Origin: Pseudonocardia kunmingensis
GTDB taxonomy: Bacteria; Actinomycetota; Actinomycetes; Mycobacteriales; Pseudonocardiaceae
Direction of reading: 5' to 3'
Length of the DNA stretch: 64,000 nt
Assembly (NCBI RefSeq): GCF_006716445.1
Contig: NZ_VFPA01000001.1
Coordinates: 1,550,001 to 1,614,000 of the forward strand
In this document: one piece after another, positions 19,678 to 28,617 of the stretch
How the letters are laid out: the number at the start of each line of letters is the position of its first letter
Numbering within the stretch: position 1 is the stretch's first letter
Translations under genes and position numbers: made by a program
The notes under the pieces: generated by a model
Databases searched by the model: none
What the model was told of the DNA's origin: nothing
The model's input: only the letters and a program-made list of their open reading frames with translations

Positions 19678-19804
19678 GGCGCACCTCCTCCTCGTCGTCT
19701 CCCCGCCACGGTGCCCCGGCGGCGGCGCGGGCGGACCCGGGACGAGCACGTGACCACCACCCGACCACCACGTGCCCGGGGACGGTCCGCTCCGCTCCCC
19801 CCGC

Positions 19805-22513
19805 TCAGGAGGACGGGGCCGGCTGCGGCACCCGGACCCCGAGCAGCGCCAGCTCGGCCGCGCCCTCCTCGGCCCGCGGGGGCAGGAGAGCCAGGGTGAC
19901 GGCGCGTTCGAGGCGGGCGCCGATGCGCTCGAACCCGGCGACGGCCGCGGCGAGGGCCGCCTCGTCGGCGTGCAGGCGCCCGGCGGCGCGGTCGAGGCAG
20001 GCGACGGCCCACGGGTGCGCGCCCGCCTCCCGGCGCGCGGCGTCCAGGCGCGCGGGCGCGTCCGGCCACCCCGCGACGACGGCCAGCTCGGCGTGCGCCG
20101 CCACGGCGTAGGCGTGGTAGCGGCCGGCGGCCGGTTCGGGCGGGCGCACCCGCGTGGCGCGACCGGCGTGCACGGCCGCGCGGGCCTGCGTGAAGACCGC
20201 GAGCGGCGCGTGCTGGGCGTGGAACACGTTCGCGGTGCCGGCCTCCCGCGCGCGGGCGTCCCAGAGCGCGGCCTGCGCGTCGTCGCCGCGCAGCGCCGCG
20301 GCGAGCGCGGCGAACCGCGCCGCCACCGGCATCCACACCGCGGGCGGGCGCCCGGCCCGCTCCCAGCCCGCCCACATCGCGGGCGCGTGCCGCAGCGCCC
20401 GGTCGATCTCGCCCGCCAGCACGAGCGCGGGGAGCACGGTGCTCAGCGCGAGGTGCGGGGAGTCGCCGTGCACGTCGGCGTCCAGGATCCGGCCTGCGAC
20501 GTCCAGCGCGGACCCCGGCTCCCCGACCGCCACCGCGTCCGCGCAGGCGACGGCGAGCACGTCCTCGATCTCGGCGGCGTCCTGCGGGTCCGTGGGGTCC
20601 ATGCCGGGCAGCAGATCCAGCCGCTCGGTGCAGATCCGGTGCGCCTCGCGCAGCCGGCCCTCCTCCACGGCCGCGCCCCGCAGCGCGCCCAGCGCGGCGC
20701 TGACCAGGAGCGGTTCGCCGGTGCGCCGGGCCGCGGCGACGGCCTCCTCGGCGAGGGCCCGCGCCGGTGCGAGCTTGCGCGGACCCGCGTTCCAGGCCGC
20801 GGCGATCGCGAGCCGGGCCGTGGCCACCGGGTCGCGGCGGTCGCAGGCGGCCGCCGCGTCGGCCTGCAGCGCGCGCAGCCGCTCGTGGGGAACCTCGACG
20901 GCGAACGTGGCGGGGCAGCGGCAGGCCAGCTCGACGGCCCGGGCGAGCGCGACCGCCGCCGCGTTCCCGTCCGCGGCCGTTCGGCCTGCCTCGACGAGCA
21001 GGTCGAACGCGCCGCCGGAGTCGTGGCCCACCTCCGCGCAGTCGGCAGCCGAGCGCAGGTCGCGGGCCGCCTCGTCCGGGCCGCCCGCGTGCCCGCGCGC
21101 CTCCAGGTAGCGCCGGCGCGCTTCGTCGAGGAACCCGCGGGCGTGGGTGATCCACCCGAGGGCGCGGGCCAGCGCGTGGCCGTCGGGGTCCGGGCCGGGC
21201 GGGCAGGCGGCCAGCGCGTCGCGCAGGTCGTCGAGGGCGGCGTCGACCTCCTCGCGCCAGCCGTCACCGGTGCGCGGCGAGCCGGTGAGCGCGTCGGCCC
21301 GCGCGACCGCCCACCGGCGGTGCCGCGCCCGGACCTGCGCGGTCTCCCCCGCCTCCGCCAGCTTGTCCGCGGCCACCGCCCGCACCGTCGCGAGCAGCCG
21401 CCACCGGCCCCGCTCGTGCACGACGAGGCTCTTGTCGACGAGCCTGCCGAGCACGTCGGCGGCCACCGCGAGCTCCAGGCCGGCGACGGACGCGGCAGCC
21501 GGGAGGTCGAACGCGCCCACGAACGCGGCGAGTGCCCGGAACAGGCGGCGCTCCTCGTCGTCGAGCAGGTCGTGGCTCCAGCCGAGCACCGCGCGCAGCG
21601 ACCGGTGCCGCACCGCCCGACCGCGCCCGCCGGCCAGCAGGCGGAGGTAGTCGCCCAGCCCGGTGAGCAGGCCGGGCCCGCCGAGCGCGGCGCTGCGGGC
21701 CGCCGCCAGCTCGATGGCCAGCGGCAGCCCGTCGAGCCGGGCGCACAGGTCGGCCACGGCGCCCGGCTCGACGGGGGCCACCGCGCGGTCGGCGAAGAGC
21801 CGCTCGGCGTCGGATCCCAGCGGGAGCGGCCCGACGGCCACGACCCGCTCCCCCGGCACCGCGAGCCGCTCCCGGCTCGTGGCGAGCAGCGTGACGGTCG
21901 GGCACGCGGCGAGGACGCGCTCGGCGAACCCGGCGACCGCGTCGACGACGTGCTCGCAGTTGTCGAGCACCAGCAGCGAGCGGCCGCGGCCCAGGCGCCC
22001 GGCGATCGCCGCCTCCAGCGGCTGCTGCGGCCCCTCCGCGACGCCCAGCGCGGCGGCGACGGCCTGCGCCACCGAGTCCTCGCGGGCGGGCACGAGGTCG
22101 ACGAACGCCCCGCCGAACGGGAACGCGGCCGCCTCGGTGACCTCCGCGGCGACCACCGCGGCGAGCCGGGTCTTCCCGACGCCGCCCGGGCCGACCAGCG
22201 TGACCAGCCGCTCCCGCGCCAGCGCGGCGAGGATCGCGGTCCGCTCCGCTCCCCGCCCGACGAACGAGGTGCGCGCCACCGGGAGCCCGGCCACGCCGCC
22301 CGGCGGGGGCGCCGCGCCCGCGTCCGGGCCGACCAGGGCGGCCAGCTCGCGGCGGTCGGCGACGCCGTACTTGCGCAGCAGCGACGAGACGTGCCCCTCG
22401 ACGGTCCGCACCGACAGGTGCAGGCGCCCGGCGATCTGGGCGTTGCTCAGGTGCGCCCCGACGGCCGCGAGCACCTCGGCCTCGCGGTCGGACACGTCGA
22501 CGGGCAGCGCCAC
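19805..22513 (-). CDS. LuxR-type HTH regulator with NB-ARC-like ATPase and helical repeats
   Basis: This 902-residue regulator has its LuxR HTH at the N-terminus (about 5-65: SDREAEVLAAVGAHLSNAQIA, RLHLSVRTVEGHVSSLLRKYGV), the reverse of the usual LAL order. An AAA/NB-ARC-like ATPase follows: FVGRGAERTAI, P-loop GPGGVGKTRL near 110, Walker B LLVLDNCEHV, and the sensor ATSRERL. The remaining 500 residues are Ala-rich helices of the TPR-like, ligand-sensing type. It probably couples ATP-dependent oligomerisation to transcription control. It is the first gene of a leftward run and backs onto the repeat-rich intergenic region. Targets are unknown. Confidence 0.9.
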   Translation of the reverse strand: MALPVDVSDREAEVLAAVGAHLSNAQIAGRLHLSVRTVEGHVSSLLRKYGVADRRELAALVGPDAGAAPPPGGVAGLPVARTSFVGRGAERTAILAALARERLVTLVGPGGVGKTRLAAVVAAEVTEAAAFPFGGAFVDLVPAREDSVAQAVAAALGVAEGPQQPLEAAIAGRLGRGRSLLVLDNCEHVVDAVAGFAERVLAACPTVTLLATSRERLAVPGERVVAVGPLPLGSDAERLFADRAVAPVEPGAVADLCARLDGLPLAIELAAARSAALGGPGLLTGLGDYLRLLAGGRGRAVRHRSLRAVLGWSHDLLDDEERRLFRALAAFVGAFDLPAAASVAGLELAVAADVLGRLVDKSLVVHERGRWRLLATVRAVAADKLAEAGETAQVRARHRRWAVARADALTGSPRTGDGWREEVDAALDDLRDALAACPPGPDPDGHALARALGWITHARGFLDEARRRYLEARGHAGGPDEAARDLRSAADCAEVGHDSGGAFDLLVEAGRTAADGNAAAVALARAVELACRCPATFAVEVPHERLRALQADAAAACDRRDPVATARLAIAAAWNAGPRKLAPARALAEEAVAAARRTGEPLLVSAALGALRGAAVEEGRLREAHRICTERLDLLPGMDPTDPQDAAEIEDVLAVACADAVAVGEPGSALDVAGRILDADVHGDSPHLALSTVLPALVLAGEIDRALRHAPAMWAGWERAGRPPAVWMPVAARFAALAAALRGDDAQAALWDARAREAGTANVFHAQHAPLAVFTQARAAVHAGRATRVRPPEPAAGRYHAYAVAAHAELAVVAGWPDAPARLDAARREAGAHPWAVACLDRAAGRLHADEAALAAAVAGFERIGARLERAVTLALLPPRAEEGAAELALLGVRVPQPAPSS

Positions 22514-22710
22514 GACACCATCATGGCCGTGTGAGCGGACAGCGCGCGCCCGACGTAGACGTCAGCGCGGTCAGCCGGCCCTGAACCTGTTCGTGGCCAG
22601 CGGGATGTCGGGCATGACGGTGCTGCAGTCGTGACCTACGTCCCGGCGATCTCGCTCGCGTTCCTCGGGGGTTAGCTGCTCTCCTCCGCGGTGATCGCCA
22701 GGAGTGGTGT

Positions 22711-22758
22711 CAGGGCGTCAGATCTGTCGCGCTCCAGGGCGTCAGATCTGTCGCGCTC
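22711..22758. repeat. Perfect 24-base tandem repeat, two units
   Basis: CAGGGCGTCAGATCTGTCGC followed by GCTC occurs twice head to tail with no mismatch. Each unit contains the small palindrome CAGATCTG. The repeat lies about 200 bases before the LuxR-type regulator start on its upstream side and could be a regulator site or replication slippage; nothing distinguishes these. Confidence 0.85.
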
Positions 22759-22885
22759 CCACCGCTTCTGCTGATCATGGCCGTTCCCGCCTTCTGCGGA
22801 ACGCGGCAGTGCGCGACCCGATCGACGTCATGGGTCTCCGGCCTGCGGCGCAGACTCATGGTGTCGATGTGGCGGTGGATTCTCC

Positions 22886-23168
22886 TGTGGGCGCGCCGTT
22901 CCCGGCTCGAGGCCACTGCCGCCCGCCCTCGCCCGTGGTCTCCGGCGCGGTCGGCCGATTCCCCTGCGCCGCCCGTCGGCGACGTGGCCGGGTTGGGCCG
23001 AGTACCGAATATCGTGGCTGGCCGGGCGGCCGTTCCCGACCTGGCCCAGGCCTGTTCCGGACGAGAACGTCGCTGCCGGGTGGGTGCGCACCTGGCTGTG
23101 GTCCCGATCCACCCCGCCCCGGTGATCATCGGACCGGCCCGGGGCGCATCGAGGCTCGTGATCGGCGG
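22886..23168 (+). repeat. Dispersed ~280-base repeat, copy a
   Basis: This copy starts with GTGGGCGCGCCGTTCCCGG, continues through CACTGCCGCCCGCCCT, CGTTCCCGACCTGGCCCAGG, CCTGTTCCGGACGAG and GCTGCCGGGTGGGTG, and ends near GTGATCGGCGG. The same words in the same order occur in the reverse strand of 58351-58640. It forms an inverted pair with copy c (23225-23502). Confidence 0.78.
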
Positions 23169-23224
23169 AAATGGGACATCTGCTGCATGGGTGCGGCTGC
23201 ATGGGTGCGGCCCTGGTCCCTGCT

Positions 23225-23502
23225 TCGCTGATCAGGGGCGCTTCGGAGGGGTTCTTGAACGGAACCACCGCCGGATGAGTGGCACCCGGCGGGGACGGGC
23301 TCGTCGTGGACCGGCCGGAGCCAGGTTGGGGACGGCTGCCAGGGCGATCACGATATTCGGTAGTGGTGCCAACCCGGCCGCCCTCGCCACTGGAGGTCCG
23401 GCAGGGCGCCGGGGCCGACTGCGAGCGACACCTGGACGTGGGGTGGGGCAGCTGGTCCCGAGCCGGGAACGGCGCGCCACCGCAACCCGCCCTGCCCGTC
23501 AG
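23225..23502 (-). repeat. Dispersed ~280-base repeat, copy c (inverted)
   Basis: Read on the minus strand, this copy begins near GGGCGGGTTGCGGTGGCGCG, then GCGCGCCGTTCCCGGCTCG, CCCCACCCCACG, TACCGAATATCGTGATCGC and ends near CTGATCAGCG. It faces copy a, about 55 bases away, and its outer end matches the start of the copy at 58190. Copies a and c share GCGCGCCGTTCCCGGCTCG and TACCGAATATCGTG. Confidence 0.75.
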
Positions 23503-23530
23503 GAAACCCCGGAGTAGGCGCGGACCGCGT

Positions 23531-23636
23531 GCTCACGCACCCCGATTCGGCTCACGCACCCCGTCGACGGGGTGCGTCGCGGCAGACGGGGGGCGTGAGC
23601 GCAGACGGGGGGCGTGAGCGCAGACGGGGGGCGTGG
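23531..23636. repeat. Palindrome plus 19-base G-rich tandem repeat
   Basis: CTCACGCACCCC occurs twice (about 23532 and 23551). The second copy begins a perfect 24-base palindrome at 23554-23577 centred on GTCGAC. It is followed by nearly three units of GCAGACGGGGGGCGTGAGC at 23582-23600, 23601-23619 and 23620-23636. It lies about 50 bases past the stop of the DUF4038 lipoprotein gene, so the palindrome could serve as that gene's terminator. Confidence 0.75.
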
Positions 23637-23686
23637 CCTTCCGACAGCGCTCACGTCGACCTCGACCGCGGTGGGGGCGGTGCCCG

Positions 23687-25093
23687 CTACGACCGCAGCC
23701 GCAGCACCAGCAGCCAGTCCTCGCCGTCCGCCGCGTTCCGCCCCGGCGTGGTGACCGCTCCCGGCGGGTCGAGGCGCGCCTCCACCGGCGGGGCCGTGGC
23801 GTCCGCCGCGTCGACCCAGCGCGCGGTCGGCGGTTGCGCGAGCGTCGCGGGGTCCACGGTCAGCGTGCGGGCCGTCGGGACGTAGGCGACCAGCGTGTCA
23901 CCGGTCCGGGCGGCGGTGACGTGGTCGTCGGCCATCACCCCGACCTCGGCGTCGCTCCCGACGGGCTCCCCGCGCCCGGCCACGATCACCTCGCCGGGCT
24001 CGACGGGAGCGAGCTCCCACCAGGGCAGCGCCGCGAAGAACTCCCGCATCCGCCCCAGCTGACCGACGGCCGGGGTGTCCAGCCGCGTCTCCCAGCCGGG
24101 CGGGAGCTCCCAGTCGTCGGAGCCGTAGAAGTAGCCCGGGGAGCCCGACGTCAGCGCCCACCCCATCTGCCGGCGCAGGACCTCGTCGTCGGTCACCGGG
24201 GTGCCGGGCAGGTTGTTCTCGCCCTCGTAGTTCGCCTCCATCAGCAGGGCGGGGCGCCGGTCCCGGGCGTGGCCGTCCAGCACCGCCCGGTAGGTGGGGA
24301 GGTAGGTGTAGACGAAGTTGAAGTCGACGTGCGGCTCCCACATCGGGCTGTCGGTGGACACCGACGCCGGGTACCCGAGCTGGATCGAGAAGAGCCGGGT
24401 GTCGCCGGTGGAGCGGATCCCCCGCAGCACCTGCTCGAACCTCGCGTCGTGCTCGGGCGGCGAGTCGTGCCGGCCCGTCACGTCGTGCGGGAAGTGGTCG
24501 CCGCCGGTCATCCACACGATGTTCGGGAAGCGGGCGTAGCGCTCGGCGACCATGACGCCGAACCGGTGGGCGTCCTCGGGTGCGGCGCCGCGGAACACCG
24601 TGCTGACGGTCCACCCGTCGATCGGGTACAGGAACAGTGTGTTCCCGTGGGCGCACGCCGCCCGGACCAGCTCGTCGACGCGCTGCCAGTACGGCTCGTT
24701 CCAGCGCGTCACGTCGCCGCCGACGAACGGCAGGATCCCGTCGTGGGTGCGCCCGTCGTCGCCCGGCCCGCCGTTGGCGCGGGACCCGATCAGCGAGACG
24801 ATCGAGGCGTTGAAGCCGTGCGCCTCGCGGTTCGCGAAGTAGTGCTCCGCCTGCGGCGGTGACCAGCGCACCGGCCCCGCCCACGGGGAGTCGCCGAAGA
24901 CGAGCAGCGGCGTGCCGTGCTGGTCCTCGAAGTACCGGCCGTCCGCGCCGACCGCGGTCACGTAGGAGTGCTCGCCCATCCCCGTCCCCTCGCACGACGC
25001 CTGCGGTACCGGACCGGTGACGATAGGGCCGGGCGTCGCGGCGCCGCAGGACGCGAGGAGCACTCCCGAGAGGAGCAGCGCGCAGCGGCGCAC
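23687..25093 (-). CDS. DUF4038 apiosidase-like lipoprotein
   Basis: From the GTG at 25093 the 468-residue product has a lipoprotein signal (VRRCALLLSGVLLASC, with Cys in the lipobox LASC). The mature part is a DUF4038 glycosidase-like barrel: DQHGTPLLVFGDSPWAG, LFLYPIDGWTV, RYARFPNIVWMTGGDHF, LLMEANYEGENN, and RRQMGWALTSGSPGYFYGS. A C-terminal beta domain ends WLLVLRLRS. Family members hydrolyse plant-type glycosides such as apiosides; substrate here is unknown. Earlier in-frame GTGs at 25132 and 25141 are possible starts. It is a paralogue of the catalytic part of the Rpf fusion at 9333-11555. Confidence 0.85.
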   Translation of the reverse strand: MRRCALLLSGVLLASCGAATPGPIVTGPVPQASCEGTGMGEHSYVTAVGADGRYFEDQHGTPLLVFGDSPWAGPVRWSPPQAEHYFANREAHGFNASIVSLIGSRANGGPGDDGRTHDGILPFVGGDVTRWNEPYWQRVDELVRAACAHGNTLFLYPIDGWTVSTVFRGAAPEDAHRFGVMVAERYARFPNIVWMTGGDHFPHDVTGRHDSPPEHDARFEQVLRGIRSTGDTRLFSIQLGYPASVSTDSPMWEPHVDFNFVYTYLPTYRAVLDGHARDRRPALLMEANYEGENNLPGTPVTDDEVLRRQMGWALTSGSPGYFYGSDDWELPPGWETRLDTPAVGQLGRMREFFAALPWWELAPVEPGEVIVAGRGEPVGSDAEVGVMADDHVTAARTGDTLVAYVPTARTLTVDPATLAQPPTARWVDAADATAPPVEARLDPPGAVTTPGRNAADGEDWLLVLRLRS

Positions 25094-25215
25094 CGGGCTC
25101 GGCCCGCGGTGGGGTACCTCGATGGGGCGCACGCCGGGCACGGGTCCATCATGGCCGAGGAGAACCGTTCGAGCTGACGCGCAACGACGCGACCCGCAAC
25201 GACGAAGGTGCATGC

Positions 25216-26532
25216 ATGACGCTCCCGGACCCGTCCCTGCCGCGGTCGGCCGCGCTCAACGAGCGGCTGCACGCCGCCGTGCCCGGCGGCGCCCACACCT
25301 ACGCCAAGGGCGACGACCAGTACCCCCAGGACCTCGCGCCGGTCATCTCCCACGGCCGCGGCGCGCACGTGTGGGACGTCGACGGCAACTCCTACATCGA
25401 GTACGGCTCCGGCCTGCGCGCCGTCGCGCTCGGCCACGCCCACCCGCGCGTGGTGGAGGCGGTGCGCCGCGAGATCGACCGCGGCACGAACTTCGTCCGC
25501 CCCGCCGCCATCGAGGTGGACGCCGCAGAGCGCTTCCTGCAGACCGTCCCCACGGCCGAGATGGTCAAGTTCACCAAGAACGGCTCCGACGCCACCACCG
25601 CCGCCATCCGCCTCGCGCGCGCCGCCACCGGGCGCACGCTCGTCGCCCTCTGCCACGACCAGCCGTTCTTCTCCACCGACGACTGGTTCATCGGCGGCAC
25701 GCCCATGAACGCCGGCATCCCCGAGCAGGCCACGGTCACCTTCCCCTACGGCGACCTGGGCGCCCTCGCCGCGCTGCTCGACCAGCACGAGGGCCGGATC
25801 GCCTGCATGATCCTCGAAGCCGCCACCCAGACCGACCCGCCGCCCGGCTACCTCGAGGGCGTCCGCGAGCTCGCCACCCGGCACGGCGTCGTCCTCGTCT
25901 TCGACGAGATGATCACCGGGTTCCGCTGGTCCGAGCACGGCGCCCAGGGCGTCTACGGCGTCACGCCGGACCTGTCGACGTTCGGCAAGGCGCTCGGCAA
26001 CGGTTTCGCCGTCTCCGCGCTGGCCGGCAAGCGCGAGCTCATGGAACGCGGCGGCCTGCGCACCGACCGGGAACGGGTGTTCCTGCTCTCCACCACGCAC
26101 GGCGCCGAGACCCACTCCCTCGCCGCCGCGATCGCCGTCATGGACACCTACGCCGCGGAGGGCAGCGCCGCCCGGCTGCACGCGCTGGGGGAACGGCTCG
26201 CCGCGGGCGTCCGCGAGGTCGCCGCCGGGATGGGCGTCGCCGAGCACGTGCTGGTCAGGGGGCGCACGAGCAACCTCGTCTTCGCGACCCTCGACGTCGA
26301 GGGGAAGCCGTCGCAGCCCTACCGCACCCTGTTCCTGCGCCAGCTGCTGGCAGGCGGGGTGATCGGTCCCTCCTTCGTGGTCAGCGCCGCGCTCACCGAG
26401 GACGACGTCGACCGCACCGTCGAGGTCGTCGCGCAGGCGTGCGCCGTGTACCGCAAGGCCCTCGACGCGGGCGACCCCACGCCGTGGATGGGCGGGCGAC
26501 CGGTCAAGCCGGTGTTCCGGCAGTACGCCTGA
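25216..26532 (+). CDS. Glutamate-1-semialdehyde aminotransferase-like class III aminotransferase
   Basis: This 438-residue PLP enzyme has the class III pattern: RGAHVWDVDGNSYIEYGSGLR, KFTKNGSDATTAAIRLARA, a central ACMILEAATQ, VLVFDEMITGFRW, and the PLP Lys258 in STFGKALGNG. The N-terminal AVPGGAHTYAKG fits HemL-like proteins, but GSDATTAA and the insertion DQPFFSTDDWFIGGTP depart from true HemL, so a role in tailoring an amino sugar or amino acid is more likely than haem synthesis. It is divergent from the DUF4038 lipoprotein gene and is followed after 157 bases by a hypothetical gene. Confidence 0.87.
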   Translation: MTLPDPSLPRSAALNERLHAAVPGGAHTYAKGDDQYPQDLAPVISHGRGAHVWDVDGNSYIEYGSGLRAVALGHAHPRVVEAVRREIDRGTNFVRPAAIEVDAAERFLQTVPTAEMVKFTKNGSDATTAAIRLARAATGRTLVALCHDQPFFSTDDWFIGGTPMNAGIPEQATVTFPYGDLGALAALLDQHEGRIACMILEAATQTDPPPGYLEGVRELATRHGVVLVFDEMITGFRWSEHGAQGVYGVTPDLSTFGKALGNGFAVSALAGKRELMERGGLRTDRERVFLLSTTHGAETHSLAAAIAVMDTYAAEGSAARLHALGERLAAGVREVAAGMGVAEHVLVRGRTSNLVFATLDVEGKPSQPYRTLFLRQLLAGGVIGPSFVVSAALTEDDVDRTVEVVAQACAVYRKALDAGDPTPWMGGRPVKPVFRQYA

Positions 26533-26689
26533 TCGGGCCGCATGCCTCCTGGTGCGGCAATTTGCCGACACCTTGCCTTCGCGAGGTTTCCCGTTAGCGG
26601 CCGATCGCATAGCGTAGGGAACCGGCGCCGGCGCCCTTGCGCGCCGGACGTGAGGTACCGCGGACACCGCAACCGACGGGACGATCACG

Positions 26690-27193
26690 ATGGACCTCCG
26701 CTTCGCAGCCTTCGAGCTCATCACGCGTGACGCGGTGCTGCGAGCGCTCCTCGTGAACTACGCCGACCGCATCGACCAGGCACGGGTCCCGGAGCCGCCG
26801 GCACCGGCGAGCTGCTTCCTCGCGCTGGCGTGGAGCGGCAGCGACCGGGTGGACGCCCGGGACGGGGCGCAGCTGCTGGCCGCTCGCGCCCACCTGCCCC
26901 GGCGGCTCGCGGAGCGGCACGCGCACCTCGACGCCGTGCTGGCACGGCTGCGGGCGGCCCTGACGGCGCCCGCGGCGCGCGGGGTGATCAGCACCCGGTG
27001 CCTCCCGCCGCCGCGTGCGGCCGTCGAGGACGGCGCAGACACGATCTTCAAGACCCGGATGTTCGAGATCTCCCCCGCTGCCCCGCGCGGCAGCGGGGCC
27101 GCGCTGCTCGAGCTGGCGCCGTGGCCGGGGCAGGCCCCGGTCGGGGCCGCGCCCTCCCTCGCACGCCGCGGTGCGGTGCCCAGCATGAACTGA
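26690..27193 (+). CDS. Hypothetical protein
   Basis: I do not recognise this 167-residue protein. Codon third positions are strongly GC-biased, so it is probably real. It begins MDLRFAAFELITRDAVLRALL and contains LVNYADRIDQ, SCFLALAWSG and a run of helices rich in Ala, Arg and Leu, with a flexible Pro/Ala end. There is no signal peptide or membrane span. The start ATG has no obvious ribosome site. It precedes the sensor kinase gene on the same strand by 83 bases. Confidence 0.65.
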   Translation: MDLRFAAFELITRDAVLRALLVNYADRIDQARVPEPPAPASCFLALAWSGSDRVDARDGAQLLAARAHLPRRLAERHAHLDAVLARLRAALTAPAARGVISTRCLPPPRAAVEDGADTIFKTRMFEISPAAPRGSGAALLELAPWPGQAPVGAAPSLARRGAVPSMN

Positions 27194-27276
27194 CCGGGCG
27201 GGTGAGGTAACGGTCCTGGCCGCCGCGCAGAGCACAGCCTGTGGGACACGGCGGCCACGGATCGGAGGCGACGCTC

Positions 27277-28617
27277 GTGCGCACTCGAATCATCGGCCTG
27301 GCCGTCTGCGCGTCCGCCCTGGCCATCGGCCTGTTCGGGGTGCCGCTCGCGGTGGCGGTGCTCCAGTACGCGATGCAGGTCGAGCGGGGCGAGCTCGCGC
27401 AGACGGCCCGCGCGGTGGCTATCAGGGTGGCCGCGGACGTCTACGACGAGGACGAGGTCGCGAACGTCGAGGTACCCCGTTCGGTCCGGGTGTCGGTGTA
27501 CGACTCGGACGGCGACCGGCTCAGCGCCACCGGGCCGCCCGACGGCGGACCCGAGGTCGCGCGGGCCCTCCAGGGCAGGGCGGGGAGCAGGATGGACGGC
27601 GCTGACCTCGTCGTCGCGGTGCCGGTCACGCACGAGGACGACGTGATCGGTGCGGTGCGCGCCGCCGTTCCCCGCAGCGCCGCCCTGCAGACGGTGGCGC
27701 TGGTGTGGGTGGCGATGGCAGCGCTGGCGGCCCTCGCCGTGGGCGCCGCGTGGCTGGTGGGACGGCGACAGGCCCGGCGGCTCGCGCGCCCGCTCGAGGA
27801 CCTGGCCGTCGCCGCCAGGCGGCTCGGCGACGGCGACTTCAGCGTGCGCACGCGGCCGGGCGGCATCGCCGAGATCGACTCGGTCGGTTCGGCCCTCAAC
27901 TCCACCGCCGGTCGCCTCGACGCCCTGCTCGCCAGGGAGCGCGCGTTCTCCGCCGACGCGTCGCACCAGCTGCGCACCCCGCTCGCCGGGCTCCGCCTGC
28001 GGCTCGAGGCGGCCCTCGAGTCGCCCGGCCGCGACCTCGCACCCGCCATCGCCGCCAGCCTCGTCGACGCGGACCGCCTGGAGTCGACCATCGACGAGCT
28101 GCTCGCACTCGCCCGGGACCAGCGGGCCATCCCGGGCGGCACGGTCGAGCTCTCCGCGCTGCTGGCCGCGATGTCGTCGGAGTGGAGCGGGCGCCTCGCG
28201 CTCCAGGGCCGCGACCTCGCGCTGAGCGTCGATCCGGACACCCCGGACCCGTGCGCGTCGGCCGCGGCGGTCCGGCAGATCCTCGCGGTGCTCGTGGACA
28301 ACGCGACGACCCACGGCGAGGGCACGGTGACGGTGGCGGTCCGGGAGGCCACCGACGCGGTCGCGATCGACGTGGGCGACGAGGGAGCCGGCGTGCACGA
28401 CGCCGAGGGCACCCTGTTCGACCGGCGCGTCGACCGGGAGCGGGGCCGGCACGGGATCGGCCTGGCGCTGGCGCGCCGGCTGGCCGAGGCGGAAGGGGGC
28501 CGCCTGGGCCTGACCCGGCCGTCGCCCCCGATGTTCACCCTCCTGCTGCCCGCCGACCGCTCGGCCGGTCCGCGGGCTCTCCCAGCTCCAGCCGGTACCC
28601 GTAGCCCCGCAGGGTGA
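27277..28617 (+). CDS. Sensor histidine kinase
   Basis: The 446-residue membrane kinase has an N-terminal transmembrane helix (about 5-30), an extracytoplasmic domain (ERGELAQTARAVAIRVAADV), a second helix near 140-165, a HAMP segment (ARPLEDLAVAARRLGDGDFSV), the H-box FSADASHQLRTPLAGLRLRL with the phospho-accepting His, and an HATPase domain with DNATTHGEG, DEGAGVHD and HGIGLALARRLAEAEGG. The GTG at 27277 has GGAGG nine bases upstream. Its partner is probably the response regulator at 28535-29269, encoded on the opposite strand; their 3' ends overlap by 83 bases. Because that regulator ends the diaminopropionate operon, the pair may control it. Confidence 0.92.
   Translation: MRTRIIGLAVCASALAIGLFGVPLAVAVLQYAMQVERGELAQTARAVAIRVAADVYDEDEVANVEVPRSVRVSVYDSDGDRLSATGPPDGGPEVARALQGRAGSRMDGADLVVAVPVTHEDDVIGAVRAAVPRSAALQTVALVWVAMAALAALAVGAAWLVGRRQARRLARPLEDLAVAARRLGDGDFSVRTRPGGIAEIDSVGSALNSTAGRLDALLARERAFSADASHQLRTPLAGLRLRLEAALESPGRDLAPAIAASLVDADRLESTIDELLALARDQRAIPGGTVELSALLAAMSSEWSGRLALQGRDLALSVDPDTPDPCASAAAVRQILAVLVDNATTHGEGTVTVAVREATDAVAIDVGDEGAGVHDAEGTLFDRRVDRERGRHGIGLALARRLAEAEGGRLGLTRPSPPMFTLLLPADRSAGPRALPAPAGTRSPAG

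Larger units (their letters stand above)
22514..23686. other. Non-coding, repeat-rich 1.17 kb region
   Basis: No gene could be supported here on either strand; open frames on both strands have poor codon bias and are explained by GC content. The stretch holds a 24-base tandem duplication (22711-22758), two inverted copies of a ~280-base repeat (22886-23168 and 23225-23502), and a palindrome with a 19-base tandem repeat (23531-23636). Just after the LuxR start, 22583-22634 encodes a short piece (NLFVASGMSGMTVLQS) that could be a gene remnant. Confidence 0.7.

Noticed and set aside
19772-22534. A 920-codon + strand frame opposite the LuxR-type regulator
   Set aside because: No motifs, Arg/Gln/His-rich translation, and fully antisense to a regulator with HTH and P-loop.
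22704-23517. Overlapping open frames in the repeat region as possible genes
   Set aside because: Codon bias is poor, the frames exist on both strands and follow the repeat copies; similarity between loci is at the DNA level, with no preserved frame.
23582-23636. Possible CRISPR array from the 19-base G-rich repeats
   Set aside because: Units are directly abutting with no spacers, fewer than three complete copies, and no cas genes nearby.
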